From: Acinetobacter sp. UBA3106
GTDB taxonomy: Bacteria > Pseudomonadota > Gammaproteobacteria > Pseudomonadales > Moraxellaceae
Length of the DNA stretch: 64,000 nucleotides
NCBI GenBank assembly: GCA_002365595.1
Contig: DFAM01000009.1
Span: forward strand, 1-64,000
Direction: 5' to 3'
In this document: one piece after another, positions 1-9,344 of the stretch
How the letters are laid out: the number at the start of each line of letters is the position of its first letter
How positions within the stretch are numbered: the stretch's first letter is position 1
Translations under genes and position numbers: made by a program
The notes under the pieces: model-generated
Databases searched by the model: none
What the model saw: the letters and a program-made list of their open reading frames with translations, nothing else
What the model was told of the DNA's origin: nothing

Positions 1-558
1 ATATTGACCTTGGTCACCATTAAGTGCAGCAAGAGCTGAACCACGGATGATTGGAGTGTCATCACCTGGGAAGTCATAAGTAGAAAGAAGTTCACGAACT
101 TCCATTTCTACCAATTCAAGTAATTCTTCGTCGTCTACAAGGTCACATTTGTTCAAGAACACAAGGATGTAAGGTACACCTACTTGGCGAGACAAAAGGA
201 TGTGTTCACGAGTTTGTGGCATAGGACCATCAGTCGCAGCACATACAAGGATCGCGCCGTCCATCTGAGCAGCACCAGTGATCATGTTTTTAACATAATC
301 GGCGTGTCCCGGGCAGTCTACGTGAGCGTAGTGACGAGTTGGAGAATCGTATTCTACGTGTGAAGTATTAATGGTAATACCACGTGCTTTTTCTTCTGGT
401 GCAGAGTCAATTGCTGCGTAATCTTTCGCTTCACCGCCGTAAGTTTTTGCACAAATAGTTGCAATCGCAGCAGTTAAAGTTGTTTTACCATGGTCGACGT
501 GACCAATTGTACCCACGTTAACGTGTGGTTTGTTACGTTCAAACTTAGCCTTAGCCAT
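1..558 (-). CDS. tuf: Elongation factor Tu, N-terminal part (cut by window edge)
   Basis: EF-Tu is the GTPase that delivers aminoacyl-tRNA to the ribosome. The first 186 residues are present and the gene runs off the left edge. It begins MAKAKFERNKPHVNVGTIGH and shows the G1 loop GHVDHGKT, the G2 region with RGITINT, the G3 motif DCPGHAD and the G4 motif NKCD. The start is the ATG at 558, preceded by a GAGGAA-type ribosome site. Four tRNA genes lie directly upstream on the same strand in the order Thr-Tyr-Gly-Thr, which is the order of the E. coli tufB operon, so this copy is most likely tufB; a second tuf copy elsewhere cannot be seen from here. Confidence 0.97.
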   Translation of the reverse strand, partial: MAKAKFERNKPHVNVGTIGHVDHGKTTLTAAIATICAKTYGGEAKDYAAIDSAPEEKARGITINTSHVEYDSPTRHYAHVDCPGHADYVKNMITGAAQMDGAILVCAATDGPMPQTREHILLSRQVGVPYILVFLNKCDLVDDEELLELVEMEVRELLSTYDFPGDDTPIIRGSALAALNGDQGQY

Positions 559-706
559 GTTTATATTCCTCGTTTACGTCGAACACAATTCTGAGTAAAA
601 CCCAGCATCGACTTATCGCTTTAAAAAACCAAACACCCAATACTTGAAAAGCAGACTAATAAGCCTGCTTTTTAAAATCTTTGCAACAAAGTTGCCAAAC
701 TGTATC

Positions 707-781
<75 letters not shown>

Positions 782-796
782 AAATAAAAACTTCAA

Positions 797-872
797 TGGA
801 GCGGGAGACGAGGGTCGAACTCGCGACATGTAGCTTGGAAGGCTACCGCTCTACCAACTGAGCTACTCCCGC
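797..872 (-). tRNA. tRNA-Gly (anticodon TCC)
   Basis: The minus strand gives acceptor stem GCGGGAG/CTCCCGC with an encoded TCCA end and anticodon loop CTTCCAA between GTAGC and GCTAC, hence anticodon TCC. It is the third gene of the four-tRNA cluster upstream of tuf. Confidence 0.95.
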
Positions 873-910
873 ACGATGTTGGTACAAACCACTTATTGAA
901 GCCTTAAAAT

Positions 911-994
911 TGGTGGTGAGAGAAGGATTCGAACCTTCGAAGCTTACGCGACAGAGTTACAGTCTGTTCCCTTTGACCGCTCGGGAATCTCACC
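911..994 (-). tRNA. tRNA-Tyr (anticodon GTA)
   Basis: This is a class II tRNA on the minus strand with a long variable arm. The acceptor stem is GGTGAGA/TCTCACC with an ACCA end, and the anticodon GTA lies in CAGACTGTAACTCTG. It is the second gene of the cluster. Confidence 0.95.
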
Positions 995-1047
995 ATTTTA
1001 CACTTACTTCAGTGTCGTTCTTTTACCCCACTACAAACTTTCTAAGA

Positions 1048-1123
<76 letters not shown>

Positions 1124-1164
1124 GTTTCTTAGTGTTTCGTACGTTTCGTATCGGAACGGTGTGC

Positions 1165-1192
1165 AGTTTAGCAAAACTCTGAATCCTTGCAA
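1165..1192 (-). promoter_or_regulatory. Promoter of the tRNA-tuf operon
   Basis: On the minus strand a -35 box TTGCAA (1187-1192) is followed after 16 bp by a -10 box TAAACT (1165-1170) with an upstream TGC extension. The discriminator just downstream, GCACACC, is GC-rich, as is typical of stringently controlled stable-RNA promoters. No transcript data were available, so the assignment rests on sequence fit and position. Confidence 0.6.
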
Positions 1193-1221
1193 GTGTTTTT
1201 TTCAAAAAAACCGTCAAAAAC

Positions 1222-2715
1222 TCATAAAATCAACCCGTTTGATGATAATTCAACCGCTTTGATCACTGCGCGAGCTTTTATCTGGGTTTCATTCCATTCA
1301 GATTCAGGATTTGAGTCATAAACCAGACCTGCGCCCGCCTGAACATAGACCTTATTTTCGCGAATCACACAGGTTCGGATGGCAATCGACATGTCCATTT
1401 CACCATGCCAGCCTAAATAACCCACAGCTCCGCCAAAAATTCCGCGTTTAACCGGCTCGACTTCGTCAATAATTTCCATGGCACGGATTTTAGGTGCGCC
1501 TGAAAGTGTACCTGCTGGGAAAGTTGCCTTGAACACATCCAGCGCATCGACATCATCACGCACCTCGCCTTGGACATTCGAGACAATATGCATGACATGG
1601 GAATAACGTTCGATCACCATTTTATCCGTGACCTGCACTTTACCGATTTTTGATACACGACCAACATCGTTACGACCCAGGTCAATCAGCATCAAATGCT
1701 CAGCAATCTCTTTTTCATCAGACAGCAAGTCTTGCTCAAGTGCCAAATCTTCTTCTTTGGTTTTGCCACGCGGGCGTGTACCTGCCAAAGGACGTACTGT
1801 GGCAATACCATTTTCCAGACGTGACAGAATTTCAGGTGAAGATCCGACAATATGGAAAGGCTTCTGATTATCCAGCGTTTGCCCCTGCACCAGGAACAAA
1901 TACGGCGATGGATTGAGATGACGCAGTGCACGATAAACCTGTAAAGGTTCACCATCGAAGTCTGAAACCATACGATGCCCTGGCACGACCTGCATTACAT
2001 CGCCCGCTTTAATATATTCTTTCACCTTGGCAATAGACTCAATAAACTTGTCATGCCCGGTTAAAGACTCAAAATGGGGTGCTGTATGTTTTTTGGCTTG
2101 CAGGCTAATTGGTGTTGCCAGGGTAGCTTCCAATTGATCTAACTGCGCTTGAGCCTTGACATAGGCATCAGGATCATTGACATCTGCATGCACAATCAGG
2201 AACAAAGTATCTTTTAGGTTATCAAACACAATCACGGTTTTAGACAGCATCATCCAGATATCAGGCAAACCGACCGGATCAGCCTCAGGCACGTTTTTTA
2301 AGCGCGGTTCAATATAGCGCACCGAATCATAGCCAAAATAACCGACCAGACCACCGGTGAAACTTGGTAAATCAGGCAAATCCTGTTGCGTCGGCACCTG
2401 AAACTGGGCCTGAAAATCACGGATATACTGGAATGGATCGCTACACGACTGAGTCTCAATAGAGCCATCCACCTGCTGAATGGTTAGAACACCACGATTG
2501 CATGAAAAAACAGTAGATTCACCCAAACCGATAATGGAATAACGCGCCCAGTTCTCTCCACCCTCAACCGATTCAAATAAATAGGCCTGGCTGTGGTCTT
2601 TCAAACGCGCAAATACGGATAATGGTGTTTCGGTATCGGCCAAACGCTGACGATAAACAGGAATTAGGTTGTAACCATCAGATTTTAATTGCTCGAACTG
2701 AGTTTGAGTAGTCAT
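1222..2715 (-). CDS. trpE: Anthranilate synthase component I
   Basis: TrpE converts chorismate to anthranilate with ammonia supplied by the TrpG glutaminase, the first committed step of tryptophan synthesis. The 497-residue length is normal. The N-terminal domain holds the feedback-site region LFESVEGGENW (about residue 47). The C-terminal chorismate-binding domain shows PLAGTRPRG, LMLIDLGRNDVGR and FPAGTLSGAPKIRAMEI. It lies 117 bp downstream of gph on the same strand, a pairing common in Acinetobacter and Pseudomonas. I saw no leader peptide or attenuator hairpin in that gap. trpG is not in this window. Confidence 0.97.
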   Translation of the reverse strand: MTTQTQFEQLKSDGYNLIPVYRQRLADTETPLSVFARLKDHSQAYLFESVEGGENWARYSIIGLGESTVFSCNRGVLTIQQVDGSIETQSCSDPFQYIRDFQAQFQVPTQQDLPDLPSFTGGLVGYFGYDSVRYIEPRLKNVPEADPVGLPDIWMMLSKTVIVFDNLKDTLFLIVHADVNDPDAYVKAQAQLDQLEATLATPISLQAKKHTAPHFESLTGHDKFIESIAKVKEYIKAGDVMQVVPGHRMVSDFDGEPLQVYRALRHLNPSPYLFLVQGQTLDNQKPFHIVGSSPEILSRLENGIATVRPLAGTRPRGKTKEEDLALEQDLLSDEKEIAEHLMLIDLGRNDVGRVSKIGKVQVTDKMVIERYSHVMHIVSNVQGEVRDDVDALDVFKATFPAGTLSGAPKIRAMEIIDEVEPVKRGIFGGAVGYLGWHGEMDMSIAIRTCVIRENKVYVQAGAGLVYDSNPESEWNETQIKARAVIKAVELSSNGLIL

Positions 2716-2832
2716 GAGTATTCTCTATATGTTTTCGATATGGCTGGTTTAAGTTTGCTTTGCTGTAGTCTGACTTAGTTTCGCCATCGAAAATCCATAC
2801 ACTTTCTCATTCCGCTATCCTTAATTTTTCAC

Positions 2833-3507
2833 TTATTGCGCAAGTAATTCTGTTAAATCATCAACCACTTGTTGCGGCTGGCAATCATGAATATCTTCAC
2901 CATGATTATAGCCATAGCTCACCACAATACAATCAACTCCTGCACGTCTTGCCGCTTCTACATCATTACTGGAATCACCGATCATGAGCGTTTGTGCTGC
3001 AGTGACATCATATTGATCCACACAAAACAACAACTGCCGTGGATGAGGCTTACGCTCTTCAAAACGGTCCCCGCCAATCACGTCAACAAAATAATGACCC
3101 AAGCCCAGCGCTTCGACGATTGCACGTGCCGGCTGCTCAGGTTTGTTGGTGACACAAATCATTTGTTTATTGTTGGCTAGACCCCAATCGAGAAACTCAA
3201 CTACCCCATTAAAAGGCTGGGTATCCACACAGGGATCGGCATTATAAATACTTAAAAAAGTCGCCAGCAATTGTTGATGTTGCTCGGGATCAACCTTTCC
3301 GGTGAGATATTGCAGAGTGCTTTGGCAAAAAAGAGAGGTTCCCTTACCTATCCAGGTACGCACCTGCGCTTCAGTCACTGTCGGTAATTGCAAGGCAGTC
3401 AGGCTCATGTTCATGGCACGGTATAAGTCCGATGCCGAATCTACCAGGGTGCCATCCAGATCAAATAAAATCAGTTCCCGGCTGGCCAATTTTGCTACAG
3501 ACATCAT
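2833..3507 (-). CDS. gph: Phosphoglycolate phosphatase, HAD superfamily
   Basis: This 224-residue HAD hydrolase is predicted to dephosphorylate 2-phosphoglycolate, a by-product of oxidative DNA damage repair. It has the nucleophile motif FDLDGTLVDSA (about residues 15-25), motif II VTNKPEQP, and motif III/IV KPHPRQLLF followed by IGDSSNDVEAARRAG. The start is preceded by GAGGGAA; the second ATG of the MM pair is equally possible. HAD specificity is hard to read from sequence, but the gph-trpE context supports the name. Confidence 0.85.
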   Translation of the reverse strand: MMSVAKLASRELILFDLDGTLVDSASDLYRAMNMSLTALQLPTVTEAQVRTWIGKGTSLFCQSTLQYLTGKVDPEQHQQLLATFLSIYNADPCVDTQPFNGVVEFLDWGLANNKQMICVTNKPEQPARAIVEALGLGHYFVDVIGGDRFEERKPHPRQLLFCVDQYDVTAAQTLMIGDSSNDVEAARRAGVDCIVVSYGYNHGEDIHDCQPQQVVDDLTELLAQ

Positions 3508-3589
3508 TTCCCTCTCACAATTTATTTAACCCATACTCATACAATGAAGGCATGCGATTGCATGCCTTCATTGTATTTCGCGTACAGGC

Positions 3590-4291
3590 TTATTTAAAGA
3601 ATAACCAAGCCATGATTGCAAGGATAATTAATACAATAATGGAGATTAAGCCTACTGATGCATTTTTCTGCTCTTCTTTGGCTTGCTCTACACGTGACAC
3701 TGGTGTTTCCACTGCGATGGGTGCCTGCTTCTCGGGAATGGCACTCAAGTCCACATCTTCTGGAATTGGCGCAGGTTTCGGAATAGCTACCCCTTGTGGC
3801 ATACCATCACGTGTGACGTTGACGCTGCTATCACGCTCAGTCAGTTCAGGCATACCCTGATCATTCATTTGCTGGGCCACAGTCTTTGTTTCTGGTTCAA
3901 CGGACACGGTTGCCGCCGTTTCAGAAACTGCCACTGCTTCTGAAGGCTGCTCGCTGGCCGGCATAATTTCAGTTTCAGTCAACGCAGGCGTAATGTCTTT
4001 AGGCGGTGCAAGCACGGAAAATTTCAAGCCTGCAAACTGAACGATATCCCCTTCTTTCAACAAGGTTTCATGTTCAATACGCAAGTCATTGACGAAGGTG
4101 CCATTTGACGAGTTTAAGTCTTGTACCCATAAAGCCTGGTCTTTGAGCAAGAAAGCCGCATGCTTGCGTGAAATTTCCCCTGCCTGCAATACGATATCTG
4201 CACTCTGATGGCGACCGACCAACATATCACGGTCGATGCTGATTTCCTGTCCCGTTAATTCACCGGTAATTGCTTGTATTTTCCAAGTCAT
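3590..4291 (-). CDS. FHA domain protein with C-terminal membrane anchor
   Basis: The protein has 233 residues counting from the ATG that follows an AGAGAAG ribosome site; a GTG three codons upstream is less likely. An FHA phosphothreonine-binding domain occupies about residues 10-95, with GRHQSADIVL, SRKHAAF and LNSSNGTFVND as signature motifs. A long Ala/Glu/Pro-rich linker follows, and a single membrane helix (LISIIVLIILAIMAWLFF) closes the protein, so the FHA domain should face the cytoplasm as a tail-anchored reader. It sits just downstream of gspD, but partners are unknown. The phosphothreonine role is family knowledge, not shown here. Confidence 0.85.
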   Translation of the reverse strand: MTWKIQAITGELTGQEISIDRDMLVGRHQSADIVLQAGEISRKHAAFLLKDQALWVQDLNSSNGTFVNDLRIEHETLLKEGDIVQFAGLKFSVLAPPKDITPALTETEIMPASEQPSEAVAVSETAATVSVEPETKTVAQQMNDQGMPELTERDSSVNVTRDGMPQGVAIPKPAPIPEDVDLSAIPEKQAPIAVETPVSRVEQAKEEQKNASVGLISIIVLIILAIMAWLFFK

Positions 4292-4360
4292 GAAATGCAC
4301 TTCTCTTTGTGATTTTTAATTATCATATCATGGCAAATATTCAATTCTTTACCCACTCTG

Positions 4361-6622
4361 TTAAGAACCAGAACGAATCGTGGTCGTCGTCACGGTATTT
4401 TTGGTTTTTTCAACCTCAGTAACAGGCGTAGCTACCTTTTGCCTTTGCACGACTGGTTCAATTGCAACCGGTGTACTAAAAGTAGTGGCCTTCGGTTGAT
4501 TCTGGGTTGCCGATGGCAGGGTTTGATATTGAGGAACTTTGGGGGCCGATGGTGTAACCGGAATTCGCTGCTGATAAATATCTTCTACATTTTCCGGTAA
4601 TTTGGCAAAACTGCCATCCTGATCCATGGCTAACTGTAAGCTGTACAACTGGCTGTAACGCTGCTGCGACAAACGGCGTACATCATTACTATCTCCCACA
4701 ATAGTCGGGTGAATGAACACCAGTAAGTTGCGTTTTTCATTGGATTTACCATCTGCACGGAAGAGACGCCCTAAACCTGGAATAGCCCCCAGGCCCGGTA
4801 CAGCCTGACGTGAATGAATCGAGTTATCGGAAATCAAGCCACCCAAAACAATGGTCTGACCATGTTCAGCCAGAATCGAGGTTTTAATCGCACGCTTACT
4901 GGTGACCAAATCCTGTGCTTGACCTTTATCCTGCACCGCAGAAACTTCCTGCTCGACTTCGAGGCGAACCGAGCCACCTTCTCCAATATGCGGAATCACC
5001 TTTAAAGTGACACCGACATCTTTACGTTCAACCGTAGTATAAGGATTTAACCCTGCTGAAGTCGTGGTTGCGGAACCGGTAACAAACGGCACGTTTTGAC
5101 CTACCACAATATAAGCTTCTTCATTATCCATGGTCACGATGGATGGCGTAGACAGCAAATTGGACTTGGTCTTGCTTTTTAAAGCCTGAATTAAAGCACC
5201 ATACAGTTTACGTGAACCATTATCGCCTTCTTTATAATCCCCAAGGACCAAGGAAGTACCGGTTCCCAATTTGGCAGCTGCCCCTGCTGCACCACCTGCT
5301 ACATATCCGGCAGCAAGCTCGGCAATACTCGCCCCGGCATTGCTAAAGTTGATTAAGCCAATGCCGCTGTTCAGATCACCTAGAGCCCATTGCACACCCA
5401 GCTGATCGGCATCATTACCTTCAACTTCAATGATGGCAGCCTCAATCAGCACCTGCTGACGACGGATATCCAGCTGCTGAATGGCCGATTCAATTTCACG
5501 CATCAACTGTGGATCTGCTTTCACCACCAAAGAATTTTGACTGTCATCGGCAATAATACTGACGCCATTGCCATTAAAACTGGTAATGCTATTTTGATTA
5601 TTACTGTTTGATCCGCCACCTAAATTAATACTTGGGGTCGAGATACTGGAAGAACTGCTACTGGATGAACTACTGCCAGAACTGTTAGTGTTTAAACTAT
5701 TCATCCCAGTATTGTTGGATGAACCATTTGAACCAGCTGAACCAGATACCGCCTGACCAGTCACCAGACCCTGTAAGATTTCTGCCAGATTTTTGGCACT
5801 GGCATATTTTAAGCGAAACACCTTGAGTCCACCCAAACGATCTGCTGCCGGCACATCCAGCATTTCAATCATCTGGCGGATACGTTTACGGGTTGCAGTA
5901 TCACCTTTCAGCACAATCCGGTTGGTACGGGTATCGGCAATGATTCGGATCCGTGAACCTTTTAAATCTCTAGCTGCGCCGGTAGAGCTCATGGATTCCA
6001 ACAGACCAATCATTTCTTCAGCCTGACTGGATTGCAGCGTCACTGCTTCAATATCGTTTTGTCCGGTACCGTCCAGGTTACGGATAATGGTTTCTAGCTG
6101 ATAAATGTTGCTGGCACGGTCTGACACAATCAGTGCATTGGTTCCCGCCACTGCCGACAAATGCGCGAATTGCGGCATCAATGGACGGATTGCAGGGATC
6201 AGGTCATTTGGATTGGTATTTTCCAGCCAAATCACCCGCGTGACAATTTGATCACCCGTCGCGCGGTGCTTACTGTCAAAAGGCACACCGGAGCTTTTGA
6301 CATTGCTATCTGGAACCAGTTTGATGGTATTGCCGGAAGGAATGGCGACTACACCATTCACGTTCAATACGCCTAGAAATAAATCATAGACTTCGGCTTT
6401 ATTTAAAGGTTTATTGGAAATGACCGTGACATTGCCGCGTACACGTGGATCAACAGCAAAATTTTTCCCGGTAATATCGGCCACTTCATTAATAAATGCC
6501 GTTAAATCAGCATCTCTTAAGTTGATTTTCCATGTTTGCGCATGAGTAGAGGTACTCACCATAGCAATAAGAGGTGCAGCCGCGAATAAAGCCCAAACTG
6601 GACGATGATTAAATAAAGCCAT
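4361..6622 (-). CDS. gspD: Type II secretion system secretin GspD
   Basis: GspD forms the outer-membrane pore of the type II secretion system. The 753-residue protein starts with a signal peptide ending near THAQT. The N0 domain (WKINLRDADLTAFINEVADI) and repeated N1-N3 domains follow; the N3 region is interrupted by a low-complexity Ser/Asn/Gly loop at about residues 293-345. The C-terminal secretin domain carries TPSIVTMDNEEAYIVVGQNVPF-like sequence split over residues 480-505, VGVTLKVIPHIGEGG, and VLGGLISD. The tail after residue 690 is Pro/Thr-rich. gspC and gspN lie immediately upstream, giving the Acinetobacter arrangement in which these genes are separate from gspE-M. Confidence 0.96.
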   Translation of the reverse strand: MALFNHRPVWALFAAAPLIAMVSTSTHAQTWKINLRDADLTAFINEVADITGKNFAVDPRVRGNVTVISNKPLNKAEVYDLFLGVLNVNGVVAIPSGNTIKLVPDSNVKSSGVPFDSKHRATGDQIVTRVIWLENTNPNDLIPAIRPLMPQFAHLSAVAGTNALIVSDRASNIYQLETIIRNLDGTGQNDIEAVTLQSSQAEEMIGLLESMSSTGAARDLKGSRIRIIADTRTNRIVLKGDTATRKRIRQMIEMLDVPAADRLGGLKVFRLKYASAKNLAEILQGLVTGQAVSGSAGSNGSSNNTGMNSLNTNSSGSSSSSSSSSSISTPSINLGGGSNSNNQNSITSFNGNGVSIIADDSQNSLVVKADPQLMREIESAIQQLDIRRQQVLIEAAIIEVEGNDADQLGVQWALGDLNSGIGLINFSNAGASIAELAAGYVAGGAAGAAAKLGTGTSLVLGDYKEGDNGSRKLYGALIQALKSKTKSNLLSTPSIVTMDNEEAYIVVGQNVPFVTGSATTTSAGLNPYTTVERKDVGVTLKVIPHIGEGGSVRLEVEQEVSAVQDKGQAQDLVTSKRAIKTSILAEHGQTIVLGGLISDNSIHSRQAVPGLGAIPGLGRLFRADGKSNEKRNLLVFIHPTIVGDSNDVRRLSQQRYSQLYSLQLAMDQDGSFAKLPENVEDIYQQRIPVTPSAPKVPQYQTLPSATQNQPKATTFSTPVAIEPVVQRQKVATPVTEVEKTKNTVTTTTIRSGS

Positions 6623-6665
6623 AAAGTTCCGTGCTTCCTAATCCTGTAAGGTGACGATGCATCAC

Positions 6666-7520
6666 TTAAAAATTTTGTTGAATGGTCATCACTTGATCAC
6701 CACGCTTTATTTCTATTTTGACCTGACCTTCACGTCGAGCCTGTTCCAGCAGCTGGGCATCACTTTGCCCCTGACCCACAGCCTGTCCATTTAAAGACAT
6801 GATCCGGTCACCGGGTTGTAGTCCCAACTTACTGCGCAATGCCGCTGGCGTTCTTGTGGTAACTTCATACCCCCCACCTGCTGCATTGACCCCCATATCT
6901 TTTAAATATTGATCACGATCTTCCTGTATCTTTTGCACTGCCTGTCCTAACGCATTTTGCTCCTGGCTGGGCATGGCTGGCGTAGGCTGATTAGTGTTCT
7001 GATTACTTGTAGCCAAACTAGTCGTTGCTACAGGCGGAACAATGCTTTGATCCAGACCATTTTCAATACCCTTGAATTGTAGTTCTCGCGTCGTGCCATT
7101 GCTTTGACGCAACACCACCCGATCCCAATACACTTCAGCCAGCTGATAAGAGGTCGGTGCAATATTCTCACCCACCTGATAGCGATCAGACTGATCATTG
7201 ACTTTAATCACAGCGGAAGAAAACTGACTTGGATAACCGACCACGACACCTTGCAAAATCAAGTTAACATTGTCTTCTGCCGCTGCCGTCCTGCCAGTTT
7301 CCTGAAACAGCACAAATGAAGAAATATTGGGGACCTGTGGCTGCTGTGAACCCAGCTCAACACGTTCCAGCTGCATGACCTGTGGCGGTGCTACCAGCAG
7401 CCAGAAAATGTTCGCCAATTTCCAGCATAAATATAAGATCAGCAGGATCAATAATAAGGGAGCAAGCCGGTCCGCCTGCTTCCAGTTTAAATGTTGAATT
7501 TTTTCCATCCATTGATTCAT
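6666..7520 (-). CDS. gspC: Type II secretion inner-membrane protein GspC
   Basis: GspC links the inner-membrane platform to the secretin. One membrane helix lies near residues 19-42 (LLLILLILYLCWKLANIFWLL). The homology-region domain is at about residues 85-155 (LILQGVVVGYPSQFSSAVI, YQVGENI). After a Gln/Asn-rich linker a PDZ domain fills residues 200-284, with LGLQPGDRIMSLNGQAVG. The ATG overlaps the gspN stop by one base (TAATG), so translation is probably coupled. gspD follows 43 bp downstream. Confidence 0.93.
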   Translation of the reverse strand: MNQWMEKIQHLNWKQADRLAPLLLILLILYLCWKLANIFWLLVAPPQVMQLERVELGSQQPQVPNISSFVLFQETGRTAAAEDNVNLILQGVVVGYPSQFSSAVIKVNDQSDRYQVGENIAPTSYQLAEVYWDRVVLRQSNGTTRELQFKGIENGLDQSIVPPVATTSLATSNQNTNQPTPAMPSQEQNALGQAVQKIQEDRDQYLKDMGVNAAGGGYEVTTRTPAALRSKLGLQPGDRIMSLNGQAVGQGQSDAQLLEQARREGQVKIEIKRGDQVMTIQQNF

Positions 7521-8278
7521 TAGAAGCCACCTTTAAACAAAGGTTGACGCGAACTAATGACATAGGTATCTAAACCAGCTTTACCATTATAAGAAGGCAT
7601 ATTTAGCAGCAGACGCTGAGTCAGTTGTACATCAAGCATCAAGTTTTGATCCAGCTCCAGGGCCATCAGCTTTTGATCACGCTGGTCCCGGATATCAAAG
7701 ATCAGCTTATTATTTTCATCTGACAATTTTCCTTTCAAGGAAGGGATATTCATTCGATCCTGACGCTGGGCATAGGTATAAATCAACTCTCCACCCACCC
7801 ATTGCAATTGTCCTTCAGCCTGATTAAAGCCTTGTTGTTTTTTAAAATTAAAATTTACATCCTGAAGCTGGATAGCATTAGCAGGCCACTGCCATTCCAC
7901 CAGATTTTTCAGAGTTTCAGGAGCGATTTGACCATTTAAGCCATGAATCGTTATTTTTTTGCCAAATCCATATCCGGCAATCGCATCAAGCTGGGTGTGT
8001 CCACTATGGATTTCCACCTTCGCCCCTAAACGCAACAAAAAAAGATCGAGGGGCCGTGTTTTCCAGCTCAATGAACCCTTTAACTGACCTGTATGCCAGT
8101 CCGCTTGTCCCTGCCAAATATTGCCACTGACATTTTGCAAGACCTGATTGTTTTTATAAAATTTTGAAATAAGCCAGGCCGCAGGAATTTGGAGTAATAC
8201 GAACATGAAAAAGACACTGATGGCGAAAATCCACCACGTGATATATTTGGGTTTATTAATCATCCCACCGCGACCCAC
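7520..8278 (-). CDS. gspN: Type II secretion protein GspN
   Basis: This 252-residue protein has one N-terminal membrane helix (WIFAISVFFMFVLLQIPAAWLI) and a beta-rich periplasmic part resembling the T2SS protein N family (NIWQGQADWHTGQLKGSLSWK). GspN is found in a subset of type II systems and its exact job is uncertain. It is first of the gspN-gspC-gspD set, overlapping gspC by one base. The start used is the first in-frame start; an ATG five codons further in (MINKPKY, 8263) is equally plausible. Confidence 0.85.
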   Translation of the reverse strand: MGRGGMINKPKYITWWIFAISVFFMFVLLQIPAAWLISKFYKNNQVLQNVSGNIWQGQADWHTGQLKGSLSWKTRPLDLFLLRLGAKVEIHSGHTQLDAIAGYGFGKKITIHGLNGQIAPETLKNLVEWQWPANAIQLQDVNFNFKKQQGFNQAEGQLQWVGGELIYTYAQRQDRMNIPSLKGKLSDENNKLIFDIRDQRDQKLMALELDQNLMLDVQLTQRLLLNMPSYNGKAGLDTYVISSRQPLFKGGF

Positions 8279-8364
8279 ATATCAATTATTCTTCCCTAAA
8301 CACTAATATTATATTTCTACCTCCATTATGCACACTTTTTTCTCAACGCCAATTCAAAGATATA

Positions 8365-8394
8365 AAAAAACCAAGCTTATAAGCTTGGTTTTTT
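8365..8394 (-). terminator. Rho-independent terminator after hns
   Basis: The inverted repeat AACCAAGCTT/AAGCTTGGTT is followed by a T-run on the minus strand, 40 bp past the H-NS-type gene. It separates that gene from gspN. Confidence 0.85.
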
Positions 8395-8434
8395 AATCTC
8401 ATCTGATTAGATGACTATCTCATGCAGATTTAAA

Positions 8435-8761
8435 TCAGATGAGAAAATCTTCCAGTTTTGCACCGCTTTCAAGTTCTGCAACTAACCAGCGAGGTTGTTT
8501 ACCACGACCCGTCCAGGTATCAGCTGAATTCTTTTTGCTACGGTAACGCGGCTCTACAGATTTGCGTGTACTTTTCTTACGTTTAGTTGAACCGAATTCC
8601 AAGATTTGTTCAATGGTTAAACCTACATTATCGGCAATATCTAAAATTTGCTGATAAGCATCTTCAACTGCTTGATCTTTTTTAGAAGCAATTAATGCTT
8701 CTGCTTCAACTTGTAAACGCTTTAACTCTTCAACAGATAAATTACTAATGTCCGGCATCAT
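8435..8761 (-). CDS. hns: H-NS family nucleoid-associated regulator
   Basis: H-NS proteins bind curved AT-rich DNA and silence horizontally acquired genes. The 108-residue protein has an N-terminal oligomerising coiled coil (residues 5-50), a basic linker (STKRKKSTRKSVEPRY), and the C-terminal DNA-binding signature TWTGRGKQPRWL. It matches the form usual in Acinetobacter. Either ATG of the initial MM pair can be used; the GGAG ribosome site is 5 or 8 bp away. It has its own terminator. AT-rich elements elsewhere in the window (26-28 kb, 42.8-43.0 kb) are the kind of DNA this protein would bind. Confidence 0.93.
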   Translation of the reverse strand: MMPDISNLSVEELKRLQVEAEALIASKKDQAVEDAYQQILDIADNVGLTIEQILEFGSTKRKKSTRKSVEPRYRSKKNSADTWTGRGKQPRWLVAELESGAKLEDFLI

Positions 8762-8905
8762 ATTAACTCCACAGCAGGTTTTATATTTTTTTATTTAAAA
8801 CAAGCTCATAATATTTTTATTATTTAAAACATTCAATAGAATTTTTTAAATAAATAACAATTAGCCAAACAGATTTTACAGCTTACTTTTTATAAAGGAC
8901 TTATT

Positions 8906-9334
8906 TTAAATAAAATGCTTTACCTTTAATTCAATTTCTGAAATTTTATGACGGATAATTTCAGGTATTTCCGTTTTAAGCATGGTTTCCTTATTTACAC
9001 AGACTATAACCGCCTCTGCCAAGGCAACATTTCTTTGCTGTGTCTCGCTCCATAATAAATAACTCATACGAAACGCACTATTACGAATTTCCTCAACACG
9101 TACACCAATTTTAAGCCGATCTGGATAAAATACTGGACTGATATATTTACATTGGTTAGAAGCCACCACTGTATATACATCCTGGTCAAAAATATTCAGC
9201 GCATCCATATAAAAAATACGGGCACTTTCGATATAACGGTAATACATCACATTATTGACATGCCCAAAGGCATCCATATCGCCCCAGGCAACAGACTGAT
9301 CATAAATGACTGGATAATCGGACAGGGTAAGCAT
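8906..9334 (-). CDS. Acyl-CoA thioesterase, 4-hydroxybenzoyl-CoA thioesterase fold
   Basis: This 142-residue single hotdog domain carries the YbgC/4HBT active-site motif WGDMDAFGHVNNVMYYRY near residues 17-34, in which the Asp is catalytic. It should hydrolyse short or medium acyl-CoA thioesters in the cytoplasm, but the substrate cannot be read. It starts 10 bp after the hemY-like stop on the same strand and may be transcribed with the haem genes. Confidence 0.88.
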   Translation of the reverse strand: MLTLSDYPVIYDQSVAWGDMDAFGHVNNVMYYRYIESARIFYMDALNIFDQDVYTVVASNQCKYISPVFYPDRLKIGVRVEEIRNSAFRMSYLLWSETQQRNVALAEAVIVCVNKETMLKTEIPEIIRHKISEIELKVKHFI

Positions 9335-9344
9335 ATTTATTCCC

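Noticed and set aside
2716..2832. Tryptophan attenuator upstream of trpE
   Set aside because: No short leader frame with tandem Trp codons and no competing hairpins are visible in this gap.
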